A stretch of DNA of 64,000 nt, from NCBI GenBank assembly GCA_965215035.1, contig OZ244040.1:682001-746000 (forward strand). Reading direction: 5' to 3'. The notes beneath the pieces were generated by a model that saw nothing but the letters and a program-made list of their open reading frames with translations, made no database searches and was not told where the DNA came from. The position numbers and the translations under genes were made by a program. Source of the DNA: Azophilus sp965215035 (GTDB lineage Bacteria > Pseudomonadota > Gammaproteobacteria > Pseudomonadales > Azotimanducaceae). Shown here one piece after another: positions 43,093-51,771 of the stretch; within the stretch, counting starts at the first letter, position 1; the number at the start of each line of letters is the position of its first letter.

Positions 43093-43940
43093 CGATGGGA
43101 GCAAATCATATCCGCCACCCGTTCGCAATCGGCAGCCGTGTAGAACGCCTGCCAGGCACCCCCATCCCGCAACAGGGCCGCAAGCAGCGTATCGACCCGG
43201 GCATGCCTGTACAGCCGATTGCCGTTGCGGTTCTCCAGGGCCACGGGCGGCACACCGGGGCGGCCGATGCGTCGGAACAGCGCCACTCCGCCGCTTTCGA
43301 TCAGGTCTTCGTAACGGAAGATTTGGTCTGCATCCAGGTGCGCACGGAAGGCGGCAAAAAACCAGTTCAGCACGGCGACCTGCTTGCGTATGACGCCGGG
43401 CTCCCGCTCCAGCGCCAGGTATAGTTCCCGGTCGAATTGCTCCCCGGCTGGAATACGGCCCCGGTGCACGGGCAAATCCACGGTCTGCCAGGAAGCCAGC
43501 ACCGCCAGCGGGTTGCGCACCACCGCCAGACACTTGAAGGATACGCCAAGCGGCGGCAATAGCGCCGCAAACAACGCATTGTGCTTAATCAGCAGCGTAA
43601 AACCGCTAGACAGCGGTTTCCGTACCTCGATTTCGCCCGACTGGCCCTGCCGACGGCGCAACCCGCCCTTGGTCAGTAGAGCTTCCACCATATCGTCGTT
43701 GAGCTGACCATCCACCTGTATGGACGGCGCCCGGCCCGCCGCCAGGATGTGCGCCCGCGCCTGTATCGCGAATGTCTCAACTCGCAAACACGCCTCGTCC
43801 GGCGTGTCGACCCCGGCGAACGCATCCCGACGCATCGGTTCCGACAACGCCACGGTATCGGGCAGCTCCCCCGCCAGCCGGCAGCACAGCGAACTGCCGG
43901 AGCGCGGAATACCGCTAAGCAGCCAAGTGCCCGGTATCAT
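43089..43940 (-). CDS. Sulfotransferase
   Basis: A 283-residue sulfotransferase counted from ATG 43940 (MIPGTWLLSGIPRSGSSLCC). The 5'-phosphosulfate loop is SGIPRSGSS and the 3'-phosphate motif VVRNPLAVLASW lies near residue 138. It uses PAPS to sulfate a hydroxyl or amine, and the acceptor is unknown. The frame opens further upstream but that part overlaps the oxidoreductase gene. It overlaps the glycosyltransferase by 4 bases and is more compact than the other sulfotransferase in the cluster. Confidence 0.8.
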   Translation of the reverse strand: MIPGTWLLSGIPRSGSSLCCRLAGELPDTVALSEPMRRDAFAGVDTPDEACLRVETFAIQARAHILAAGRAPSIQVDGQLNDDMVEALLTKGGLRRRQGQSGEIEVRKPLSSGFTLLIKHNALFAALLPPLGVSFKCLAVVRNPLAVLASWQTVDLPVHRGRIPAGEQFDRELYLALEREPGVIRKQVAVLNWFFAAFRAHLDADQIFRYEDLIESGGVALFRRIGRPGVPPVALENRNGNRLYRHARVDTLLAALLRDGGAWQAFYTAADCERVADMICSHR

Positions 43941-43963
43941 CGCGCCCGGCGGGCGTCCTGCGG

Positions 43964-45253
43964 TCACAACAGGTCTTTTAGGCGATAGTACAGCATGCCG
44001 AGCGCGATGAGTTGGTTGCCGAACCATCGCGAACCAGGAATGCGGATGTGTTTCATGCCCGCGAATAGGTCGAACTTCTCCATAGTGCCGCCAACCGCAT
44101 CGGCAACCACCTCTCCCATGACATGGGTCGAGTTCACGCCGTGGCCGGAGTATCCCTGGCAGTAATAGATGTTGTTGTCGATGCGGCCGACCACGGGTAT
44201 GCGGTTCGGCACGATACCGATCTTGCCGCCCCAGGCGAAGTCGATGTGCACATCCCTAAGCTGCGGGTAGACCTTGAGCATGCGGGGCAGGATATAGCTC
44301 TTGATATCGACCGGGTCGCGCCCGGAATAGTTGCAGGCACCGCCGTAGAGCAGCCGCCTGTCCGCCGACAGTCGGTGGTAGTCCACGATCTCGTTCATGT
44401 CGCAGACGGCAACATCCAGCGGATTGAGGGTACCCGCCACCTCCTCGGAGAGCGGCTCGGTAGCGATGATGTAGCTGCCGGCGGGGAAAATCAGCCCGGA
44501 AAGATGCTTCTGTTCCAGCCGGCTATAGGCGTTGCCGGCCAATACAACCGCATCGGCCCGCACCGAGCCGCCGTCCGTTTTCACCGTTGGCCGAGCACCA
44601 TGCTCGATGCCGGTGACCGGCGACTGCTCGAAAATCGCAACACCCAGCCCAGACGCCGCCCGCGCCTCGCCGATGCACAGGTTTAGTGGATGCAGATGAC
44701 CGTCCCGGTAACAGGCGAAGGCACCCTGGTAGGCGTCCGTGCCCAGCATGGTCCGGGTCTTTTCCCGATCCCACACGGCAAAGGGGTAGGAAAAATTGCG
44801 GCGTTGCCGCTGCTCGGCATATTCCTCGATTTCCACCAAGTGCCGGGGTTTGAGCGCCACACTCACAAAACCCGACTTCAGATCGCAGTCGATGCCGTAC
44901 TTCTCGACCCGTTCATGGATGATGTCATGTCCCCGCCAACCCATATCCCAAAGAATATCGCCGACACCGGGGCCACATTTCTTCTCGATCTTGGCGTGAC
45001 CGTTAATGCCGTTGATAAGCTGGCCGCCGTTTCGACCGGACGCGCCCCAGCCGACCCGGTTCGCCTCGACAAGCGCCACGGAATAGCCACGCTCGGCTAG
45101 GGTCAGGGCAGTGGCAACGCCGGTGAATCCGGCACCGATCACGCAGATATCCGCCGAGACGCTGCCGGCCAGGGCGGGGTAGTTGGTGGCCTGGTTCGCC
45201 GTGGCGGCGTAGTAGGAGCCGGTGTGCTCCTGTTTAGGGTGCATCGCCCGCAT
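43964..45253 (-). CDS. FAD-dependent oxidoreductase, gamma-glutamylputrescine oxidase (PuuB)/DadA-like
   Basis: A 429-residue D-amino-acid-oxidase-family flavoprotein counted from the ATG at 45253. ATG 45244 and the frame start at 45307 are alternatives. The FAD motif is ADICVIGAGFTGVATALTLA near residues 34-53, followed by GWGASGRNGGQ, the hallmark of PuuB-type oxidases. The C-terminal YCQGYSGHGVNSTHVMG is also typical. It would oxidise an amine or amino acid such as a glutamylated polyamine, giving an aldehyde or imine and H2O2. It is probably metabolically separate from the sulfotransferases. Confidence 0.88.
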   Translation of the reverse strand: MRAMHPKQEHTGSYYAATANQATNYPALAGSVSADICVIGAGFTGVATALTLAERGYSVALVEANRVGWGASGRNGGQLINGINGHAKIEKKCGPGVGDILWDMGWRGHDIIHERVEKYGIDCDLKSGFVSVALKPRHLVEIEEYAEQRQRRNFSYPFAVWDREKTRTMLGTDAYQGAFACYRDGHLHPLNLCIGEARAASGLGVAIFEQSPVTGIEHGARPTVKTDGGSVRADAVVLAGNAYSRLEQKHLSGLIFPAGSYIIATEPLSEEVAGTLNPLDVAVCDMNEIVDYHRLSADRRLLYGGACNYSGRDPVDIKSYILPRMLKVYPQLRDVHIDFAWGGKIGIVPNRIPVVGRIDNNIYYCQGYSGHGVNSTHVMGEVVADAVGGTMEKFDLFAGMKHIRIPGSRWFGNQLIALGMLYYRLKDLL

Positions 45254-45351
45254 CAGGATTTCCCGATGTATGTGCACCGGATTGGCGGTCGCGAACTGGG
45301 CTCGCAAAGATAACCCGCGGGCACCCCGCGTCCATGACGAAATTCACCGAA

Positions 45352-45792
45352 TTACAACAAGCCGACAACTGCAAGCACGAGGCTGATGCCAGCGGTCAGC
45401 ATTATGCCAAACTTGACCGTTATTCTACGTTCGAAGTCGGCGAGATCGCTTTTCGTCGCTACCAACCTAAAATGTCTTTGAAAACTCTCATCGAAACGCT
45501 TCCACTGTTCCGCAAGCGCCTTTTCCGAATGTTCCTGGGTGATGGACGGCCGCACAACCTCCGCCAGGTCGGCCTTGGTGACGAACGGACGCAGCGCCTC
45601 CTTCAGAGCCTCGTCCAGATCCTTCTTGGTAATGAACGGACGCAGCGCCTGTTCCAGGTCCGCCCTGGTTACCTGGCTTTCTTGGAGGGCATCGCCAACC
45701 GTCCCGACCAACACTTCGGCCTGGCGCTCCTCAAAGCCCACAGCCTGCAGCGCCTTGGCCGCCTTGAGTGTGTCGAATGCGGTAACGGTCAT
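45352..45792 (-). CDS. DUF1640 (CCDC90-like) coiled-coil membrane protein
   Basis: A 146-residue protein counted from ATG 45792 (MTVTAFDTLKAAKALQAVGF). The N-terminal motif AFDTLKAAKALQAVGFEERQ and the following long helix with repeated DLEQALRPFITKKDL and ALRPFVTKADL segments mark the DUF1640/CCDC90 family. A single C-terminal membrane helix (GIMLTAGISLVLAVVGLL) anchors it. Bacterial members are common near toxin-antitoxin and mobile elements, and their function is unknown. The repeated units may vary in copy number. It is convergent with nothing and its 3' end abuts the oxidoreductase. Confidence 0.8.
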   Translation of the reverse strand: MTVTAFDTLKAAKALQAVGFEERQAEVLVGTVGDALQESQVTRADLEQALRPFITKKDLDEALKEALRPFVTKADLAEVVRPSITQEHSEKALAEQWKRFDESFQRHFRLVATKSDLADFERRITVKFGIMLTAGISLVLAVVGLL

Positions 45793-46079
45793 GGCGTGAT
45801 TATAGCACCGGCCCCGCACAGTGATTGCCGGACTTTACCCATAGCCGTGTAAGCCAAACGCCCTCATCGAGGTTAGTCCTTGACCCGCGCCCACCCACAA
45901 CGGGCCGCACACATGATCGCACCCGGCAAGAGCCTGCAAGGCGCACCGCTTTGCCGATCTGTTCGAACGGGCGCATTCAAGGACATATAACAGACAAACA
46001 CCGCTTCACGCTGCCCGGAAACTTTGCTCAGGTCATTGAGAAACTTGCGGAAACACCGACCGAATGGAGCCCATAACCA
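45793..46079. other. Spacer at the edge of the inverted repeat
   Basis: No complete gene is seen. A plus-strand stretch near 45945-46076 reads DKHRFTLPGNFAQVIEKLAE with a stop at 46074-46076 and could be the tail of a lost small gene. The sequence CCGAATGG near its end also occurs beside the other arm of the inverted repeat. Confidence 0.3.
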
Positions 46080-46121
46080 ACTGATTTAATATCAATTTGT
46101 TGGGATGACGGAGTGAAAAAG

Positions 46122-47634
46122 ATGCTCAGCATGAAAACTCTCAGGGTTGCCATCGTAGCCATGGGGTCGGCGTTGTTGCTTGGGTCGGGCTTAGCGGCGG
46201 CACAGACGTATCAGGATGCTCGGGAAACCCAGAGGTTGAAGCGGTGACCTACGCTGCGGAATCCCTAGGCGCAGGCGTCAACAATGTTGAGGATGCCGGT
46301 GGTCCCGTTACCCACTACGGTTTCGTCCTGATCCCACATTGCGGGGAACACTACCTCGCTGGAGACGAAAAGGAGGGTCGAACTTCGAGCGAGGGTCTGT
46401 TCGTCACGTTGGAACTCGGTGGTGGTTGGTTTTCAACCTTCGGAACATGTCGTATTCGCATATGGATCGGCGAGTATCTGTGTTTACATGACTAATCAGG
46501 TAGGCGGAACCATTTTATTGCGACGGTGGGGCCGGCCAGGGAGATAACGAACTTCGTCACGTTCAAGATCGGGGAGTACGTTGCACCGAGTCGATTTGGT
46601 TTGAGTGTGCCGGTTGGCGGTTCCGGCAGGCGCGGGAAGCTATACCGCGTCGATCACTTCCCGAGGGGGGAATGACGATGTGATCGCGAGTGCTTTCTAT
46701 CGGCTCGGCCACAGTTGTCAGCGTGGTTTCGGGCCTCGATGTGGGGGTTGCGATGGGTGCGCCGGCTACCGCCGACGTGGCCACCGGATTCAAAAACTTC
46801 GTTGACGGAGCAAACCAGGCGGCGCTGGGCTCCCTGTGGGCAAATAAGGGCAAAGCAGGAGATGCCACCGTGCTAGCCGATAGCCGATGGTGACACCGCG
46901 GAAAGTGGCGATATCCTTGCCGCCGGAGCCGACGCGCTGGGCGTCACGATCAAGGGCGATCTTTCGGTCGGCACCTTTCAGCTTGTAAGCGCCACGAGCA
47001 CCGTTGCCGACGGAGCCTTCGTAGGCGAGCCAAGTGAACTGCGCCACGGCTACGGCTGCAGACGCGTTGGCGATGGAGATTGGAAGAGGTCGCAGAGGGC
47101 GAGGACCCCGTAACCGACACGAGCATGGGCACGGCGAGCCGGATAGGCCGGGGAATACGGCCTGTGCGTCGATGTGACCGAGAACGAAGACCGAATTCCA
47201 GCCGGTGCATACACCGCAAGCCTGTCGACCACTGCTGTCGGTGAGGGCGCGATGCCCATGGAGGTGGTGACGGATGCGGCCATTGGCAGCATCGAGCAAA
47301 ACGGCACGTCGGTGAACATTGCCTATCTCACGGCTTCCGATAGCTACAACCAGCGGCTATCATCGTGAATCGGAGTGCGAGAACGGTCCAGTACAACGTC
47401 ACCGACTTCGTCGTGGAGGACGGTACTACGGTTGAGGCCATCGGAAGCCGCAAGCGGCACCATTGGGCCGATGAGCCAGGTTGTTCTTCGTGTTGAGGGA
47501 TCTGCTGACCTTCACCGGTAGGAGTCGCGCCTCCGCCACCGTGTATATCGATGCGCTTACCGGGGAGGTTTCGAGTAGCGACCGTACAGATCAACCTGTC
47601 AGACGGTAGCACCGATACGGTTCTCTACAACTGA
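46122..47634 (+). pseudogene. Degenerate copy of the secreted protein gene at 49450-50961
   Basis: The start MLSMKTLRVAIVAMGSALLL matches the intact copy, but after QTYQD (about 46220) an indel shifts the frame. Further indels follow near 46430-46500, 46670, 46880, 47050, 47350-47370, 47440 and 47490. Coherent pieces of the protein (for example AVTYAAESLGAGVNNVEDAG and IPAGAYTASLSTTAVGEGAM) appear in different frames up to the final VLYN at 47634. Many independent small indels indicate long neutral decay rather than a phase-variable tract. Confidence 0.9.
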
Positions 47635-47650
47635 TCGTTCATGCAACTTC

Positions 47651-47699
47651 TGCATCCAATCGGATGCTTCAAAGGAGGGCGCAAGCCCTCCTTTTTTTT
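47651..47699 (+). terminator. Rho-independent terminator of the degenerate copy
   Basis: A small hairpin (GCATCC-AATC-GGATGC) is followed by GGAGGGC-GCAA-GCCCTCC at 47674-47691 and eight T residues. It is a textbook intrinsic terminator and is conserved in the intact copy. Confidence 0.92.
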
Positions 47700-48152
47700 G
47701 GGAACCTATAACGATAGGCTGACAAACCACCACATGCCGAGTCCCGATAGCCGCATACGCCGCCACATGTCGTGGTTTGTCAACCGATCACTGCAACCCC
47801 AACCCACCCGCGTCTTGTAGGAAAAATTTCCGATATCAATAGGGATTCAAGCCCAAGCGTGTTTGCTTAAAGTTGAATGCCCGAGGTTCGGCGATTTGCC
47901 GATATATCACGCACACAAAACGGTACTGGGTTGCCTCGTAGGGGTTGTTAGGCGGCTTGGCGCAATGTGCGGGCTGGTTCTCGCCTCGTTTTTATTTATC
48001 TCACGAGGGGCATTACAATTCGCCGCTGTTGCGAACCCTCACCCTGTACCGCTGCCCAATCGGTAGGATCCCCTACTTTTGGGGATTGTAGTGGTTATGC
48101 GGCTTGCTGGGCTCGGCATGTGGCGGTTTGTCAACGTATCTTTATAGGTTCC
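47700..48152. repeat. 45-bp imperfect inverted repeat upstream of the recombinase gene
   Basis: GGGAACCTATAACGATAGGC and the following 25 bases (47698-47743) reappear inverted at about 48107-48152, ending TATAGGTTCC. A third, shorter copy of the TGACAAACCACCACATG motif lies inverted near 47768-47793. The GGAACCTAT end is also the border of both large arms, and CATAGGTTCC follows the recombinase gene at 49375-49384. These may be recombinase binding or attachment sites. No gene is evident in 47710-48208. Confidence 0.65.
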
Positions 48153-48208
48153 CTATTTTGCCGGGCAGTGACCTGCCGCTGGCCCCATGTATCCCAAGGA
48201 AGCGCAAT

Positions 48209-49379
48209 ATGCTCACCGAGCGGACAATCCGAGATCAGAAACCTGGGCCTAGAACCCATATCAAATGGGATACCAAGCTGAAGGGGCTCGGTTGCCGCAT
48301 GACCCCGGCCGGTACCCAAGCGTTTGTCTTGCGTTACACGGATGGTACCGGCAGGCAACGGCTGGCTACCCTGGCGAGAGTCGGCGAGGTCTCACTGAAG
48401 GACGCTCGTGCGCTGGCCGGCAGAGAAATGGTAAAAGTACGCATGGGAGAGGTTGATCTGCTAGCTCGCCGCCGGCAACGGCGTAGCAGTCTCACAGTGG
48501 AAGAGGGTATCGAGACATTCTTCGGCGAGTTCTGCCCCAAGCGCATCAGAACCAGGAGAATGGCCCCGCGATCCGTCCGGGAATACAGGAAGCAGGCGCA
48601 GCGCTACCTTATTCCCGTGCTCGGCAAGCTCAACATCAACGAAGTCAAGCGCTACCACGTGGAGCGGATGGTGGACCCGCTCCCCCCCGTAATGCGCAAC
48701 CGGGTGCTGGCGCTTACCAGCCGCATATTTCGATATTTTGAAGACCAAGACCTAAGACGGCAGTACGACAACCCCTGCCGGTGGTATCGAGCGAAGCCGG
48801 GAGGAGCCTCGTGACCGAACCCTTAGCCATGCGGAGATCGCCGCACTGGGCAGGGCACTCGCGGAGTCGGATATACATCCAGCGTGCCGCGACGCGATCA
48901 AGACTGGGATGCTGACCGGGTTGCGCATCAGCGAAGTGATTTCGATGCGGTGGGAGTTTATCAACTTTGAATGCGGCAGCATCCTGTTGCCCGCCACGAA
49001 AACCGGGCGGCGAACCCACCCGTTGAGCACAGCCACCCTTGCGCTGCTGGCGGGCATTGCCCGTGTTGGGGACCAGGTGTTCTGCACCGGCCCCAACACT
49101 CCCATCACCTACTGGAAGGTGAGATCGGCCTTCATCACAGCGGTTAAGGCCAGCGGCCTAGCCGATGTGCGCCTGCACGATTTGCGGCGCACCTTCATGA
49201 CCCGCGCCGCCGAATCGGGCATCGGTGCACATACGTTGCGGGACCTGCTTGGCCACAAGACCGCGACCATGGCCGACCGTTACATACGACACACCAACAC
49301 GCCAGTGGCAAATGCCACCGAGGCGGTATCCGGAAGGTTGGCCGCCATGATGAACAGCCGGGCGCCGGCGGTGGCATAG
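48209..49379 (+). pseudogene. Tyrosine recombinase (P4-type integrase) broken by one frameshift
   Basis: The first frame (48209-48814) gives the DUF4102-like N-domain (MLTERTIRDQK, then GYGLR-equivalent KLKGLGCRMTPAGTQAFVLR) and the SAM-like core-binding domain. The second (to 49379) gives the catalytic domain with TGLRISEV (Arg), KTGR, HDLRRTFMTR (H-x-x-R) and LLGHKTATMADRYI ending in the Tyr. The segment before the second ATG, EEPRDRTLSHAEIAALGRAL, continues the protein in the shifted frame from about 48780. One base lost near 48776-48782 explains everything. A ribosome site AAGGA precedes 48209. All catalytic residues are otherwise intact. Confidence 0.88.
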
Positions 49380-49384
49380 GTTCC

Positions 49385-49410
49385 AAAAAAAAGGAGGGCT
49401 TGCGCCCTCC
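49385..49410 (-). terminator. Rho-independent terminator of the intact secreted-protein gene
   Basis: On the minus strand GGAGGGC-GCAA-GCCCTCC (49410-49393) is followed by a run of U residues at 49392-49385. It is the same structure as at 47674-47699. Its U tract begins inside the last bases after the recombinase stop, so it could serve transcripts from both sides. Confidence 0.9.
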
Positions 49411-49449
49411 TTTGAAGCATCCGGTTGGATGCAGAAGTTGCATGAACGA

Positions 49450-50961
49450 TTAGTCGTAGAGAACCGTATCGGTGCTACCGTCTTCCAGGTTGACCTGCGT
49501 GGTCGCTACCGAAACCTCCCCGGTAAGCGCATCGACATCCACGGTGGCGGCGGCCCGAGTCATGCCGGTGAAGGTCAGCAGATCCCTAACACGAAGAACA
49601 GCCTGGCTCATCGGCGCAATGTTGCCGCTTGCGGCTTCCGTGGCCTCAACCGTGGTGCCGTCCTCTGTGACGAAGTCGGTGACGTTGTACTGGACCTCCC
49701 TCGCACTCCGGTTCACGATGATGAGCCGCTGGTTGTACTTATCGGAAGCCGTGAGATAGGCAATGTTCACCGACGTGCCGTTTTGCTCGATGCTGCCAAT
49801 GGCCGCATCCGTCACTACCTCCATGGCCATCGCGCCCTCACCGACAGCAGTGGTCGACAGGGATGCGGTGTATGCACCGGCTGGAATTCGGTCTTCGTTC
49901 TCGGCGACATTGATGCACAGGCCGTATTCCCCGGCCGTCCGGCTCGCCGTACCCATGCTCGTGTCGGTTACGGGGTCTTCGCCCTCTGCGACCTCTTCCA
50001 TCTCCATCGCCAACGCGTCTGTTGCCGTAGCCGTGGCGCAGTTCACTTGGCTCGCCGCGAAGGATCCGTCGGCGGCAACGGTGCTCGTGGCGCTTACAAG
50101 CTGAAAGGTGCCGACCGAAAGATCGCCCTTGATCGTGACGCCCAGCGCGTCGGCTGCGGCAAGGATATCGCCACTTGCCGCGGTCTCACCATCGGCCGCG
50201 GCTAGGACGGCGGCATCACCTTCCTTTGCCCTCGCCCACAGGGAGCCCAGCGCCGCCTGGTTTGCTCCGTCAACGAAGTTTTTGAATCCGGTGGCCACAT
50301 CGGCGGTAACGGGCGCACCCATCGCAACCCCCGCATCGAGGCCCGAAACCACGCTGACCACCGTGGCTGAGCCGGAGAAAGCGGCACCGAGCGCAGAGTC
50401 ATTCCCCCCTCGGGAAGCGATCGACGCGGTATAGCTTCCCGCGCCTGCCGGAACCGCCAACAGGTCAGTCACTTTAAACCAAATCACATCTTCAGGTGCA
50501 ACGTTGCCGGTTATCTTGAACGTGGCGAAGGTATCTCCCGGCCCGCCGTTAATAAAATGGTTCGCGCCGCCTACAGCATTAGGCGTTTCAATAGTAAGGG
50601 TGGCAGGGTCATCTCCTCCTATGGCGTATCCGACATCCGCCGCCGTGTTGTTCGCGAATACCATTCCACCACCGAGTTCCAACGTGACGAACAGGCCCTC
50701 GTCGCCTTCGATCCTCCTTTTCGTCTCCATACCGACATAGTGATCACCCGAAGGAGGGGACGTCAAACCGTAGTGGGTAACGTTACCATTGGCATCCTCA
50801 ACATTGTTGACGCCTGCGCCTAGGGATTCCGCAGCGTAGGTCACCGCTTCAACCTCACCCCCGAGATCCTGATTCGTCTGTGCCGCCGCTAAGCCTGGCC
50901 CAAGCAACAACGCCGACCCCATGGCTACGATGGCAACCCTGAGAGTTTTTATGCTGAGCAT
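49450..50961 (-). CDS. Secreted, acidic, beta-rich protein of unknown function (S-layer- or adhesin-like)
   Basis: A 503-residue protein counted from ATG 50961, where the degenerate copy also starts. A signal peptide (VAIVAMGSALLLGPGLAAAQ) is cut near residue 26. The mature protein is rich in Ala, Gly, Thr, Val and Asp, poor in Lys and Cys, and has repeated strand-like units such as AGSYTASIASRGG and AGAYTASLSTTAVG. The family is not recognised. An exported structural or S-layer-like role would fit the composition and the strong terminator. It lies beside the T2SS genes, which could export it, but that is conjecture. Confidence 0.7.
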   Translation of the reverse strand: MLSIKTLRVAIVAMGSALLLGPGLAAAQTNQDLGGEVEAVTYAAESLGAGVNNVEDANGNVTHYGLTSPPSGDHYVGMETKRRIEGDEGLFVTLELGGGMVFANNTAADVGYAIGGDDPATLTIETPNAVGGANHFINGGPGDTFATFKITGNVAPEDVIWFKVTDLLAVPAGAGSYTASIASRGGNDSALGAAFSGSATVVSVVSGLDAGVAMGAPVTADVATGFKNFVDGANQAALGSLWARAKEGDAAVLAAADGETAASGDILAAADALGVTIKGDLSVGTFQLVSATSTVAADGSFAASQVNCATATATDALAMEMEEVAEGEDPVTDTSMGTASRTAGEYGLCINVAENEDRIPAGAYTASLSTTAVGEGAMAMEVVTDAAIGSIEQNGTSVNIAYLTASDKYNQRLIIVNRSAREVQYNVTDFVTEDGTTVEATEAASGNIAPMSQAVLRVRDLLTFTGMTRAAATVDVDALTGEVSVATTQVNLEDGSTDTVLYD

Positions 50962-51291
50962 CTTTTTCACTCCGTCATCCCAACAAATTGATATTAAATC
51001 AGCCATTCGGCCTAGGTGCAAGCACCGCCGCCTTGCAGCTACAGGCGGATTATCCACGGCTTCGGCAAAATGGCAACCCTTTTTTTCACCTGATACCAAA
51101 AAAAGATTCACAACCGGAACCGGCCCCACAAGAGACAGCGGCCGGTGGCCTAGGCCGAGCCATCAACATGCACAACCGCCGCCGGAGCGGCCGCCGCGCG
51201 CCTGCAAACGCCTCCGCAAAAACCCGGGGCCGACGCCCTAAGGGGCCGCGAATCGATGGGCCGAATACTTGCACATCGGGTATCTAACAGG

Positions 51292-51771
51292 CTACTCCGC
51301 CAGGTAGCCGATGTCCGCATCAATGTCCTCGCCGCCGCTTTCGGAATCGGCACCTAGGGAGTAGAGGGCAAAACGCTGGGGGGTTTCCGCCGGGTACTCG
51401 TACCTGTAGGGCTCGCGCCAGGGGTCCAGGGGCAGTTTGTCTGCGAGGTAGGGCCCGTGCCAGTAGTCGGCGACATCGGTGGGCGGGCTCATCAATGCCT
51501 CCAGGCCCTGGGCGGTGCTCGGATAGTCGCCGATATCGAGCCGGTAGGCTTGCAGGGCACCGCGCAGCATCTTTACCTGGGTTTCGGCGGTTTGCACCTT
51601 CGAGGCATCCACCCGACCGAACAGGCGCGGGCCGACCAGCCCGGTGAGCAGGCCTAGGATCACCAGCACAACCATCAGTTCAAGGAGGGTGAAGCCAGCC
51701 GGCCACGGCTTGTTCCGCCCGCGGCCGGTGCCGCCCTGTATGCCGTCGTTGCGTTTTGTTCCGGTGTTCAC
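51292..51771 (-). CDS. gspG: Type II secretion major pseudopilin GspG
   Basis: A 159-residue major pseudopilin. The basic leader is cut before FTLLELMVVLVILGLLTGLV with Glu at +5. The body has the GspG signature DIGDYPSTAQGLEALMSPPT, and the C-terminal LPLDPWREPYRYEYP with the calcium-loop region (LGADSESGGEDIDADIG). It overlaps gspF by 4 bases. The next gene in the operon should be gspH, which instead lies 10.3 kb away at 40960. Confidence 0.96.
   Translation of the reverse strand: MNTGTKRNDGIQGGTGRGRNKPWPAGFTLLELMVVLVILGLLTGLVGPRLFGRVDASKVQTAETQVKMLRGALQAYRLDIGDYPSTAQGLEALMSPPTDVADYWHGPYLADKLPLDPWREPYRYEYPAETPQRFALYSLGADSESGGEDIDADIGYLAE

Larger units (their letters stand above)
46080..47709 (+). 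repeat. Left arm of a 1.6-kb imperfect inverted repeat
   Basis: This arm carries, in order, a shared 40-base leader (CTGATTTAATATCAATTTGT onward), the degenerate secreted-protein gene, a matching tandem-hairpin terminator and the border GGAACCTATA. It is the mirror image of 49375-51003. The arms flank a recombinase gene. Homology is high at the nucleotide level but broken by many small indels. Confidence 0.9.
49375..51003 (-). repeat. Right arm of the 1.6-kb imperfect inverted repeat
   Basis: This mirror image of 46080-47709 contains the intact secreted-protein gene, its leader with TTTAATATCAATTTGTTGGG, and the terminator ending at the CATAGGTTCC border that touches the recombinase stop. 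The homology starts abruptly at that border. Confidence 0.9.

Noticed and set aside
42133..43533. 466-residue reading of the glycosyltransferase frame.
   Set aside because: The first 147 codons are antisense-like by-product inside the sulfotransferase gene. ATG 43092 overlaps the upstream stop as ATGA.
47940..47960. GTTAGGC motif near 47946 as an integron attC core site.
   Set aside because: No matching RYYYAAC-type partner or palindromic attC fold is found nearby, and the recombinase lacks the integron-integrase extra domain. It is probably coincidence.
48760..48830. Programmed ribosomal frameshift in the recombinase gene.
   Set aside because: No slippery heptamer or downstream pseudoknot is evident at the shift point, and chromosomal integrases of this type are not made this way. 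A simple indel is more likely.
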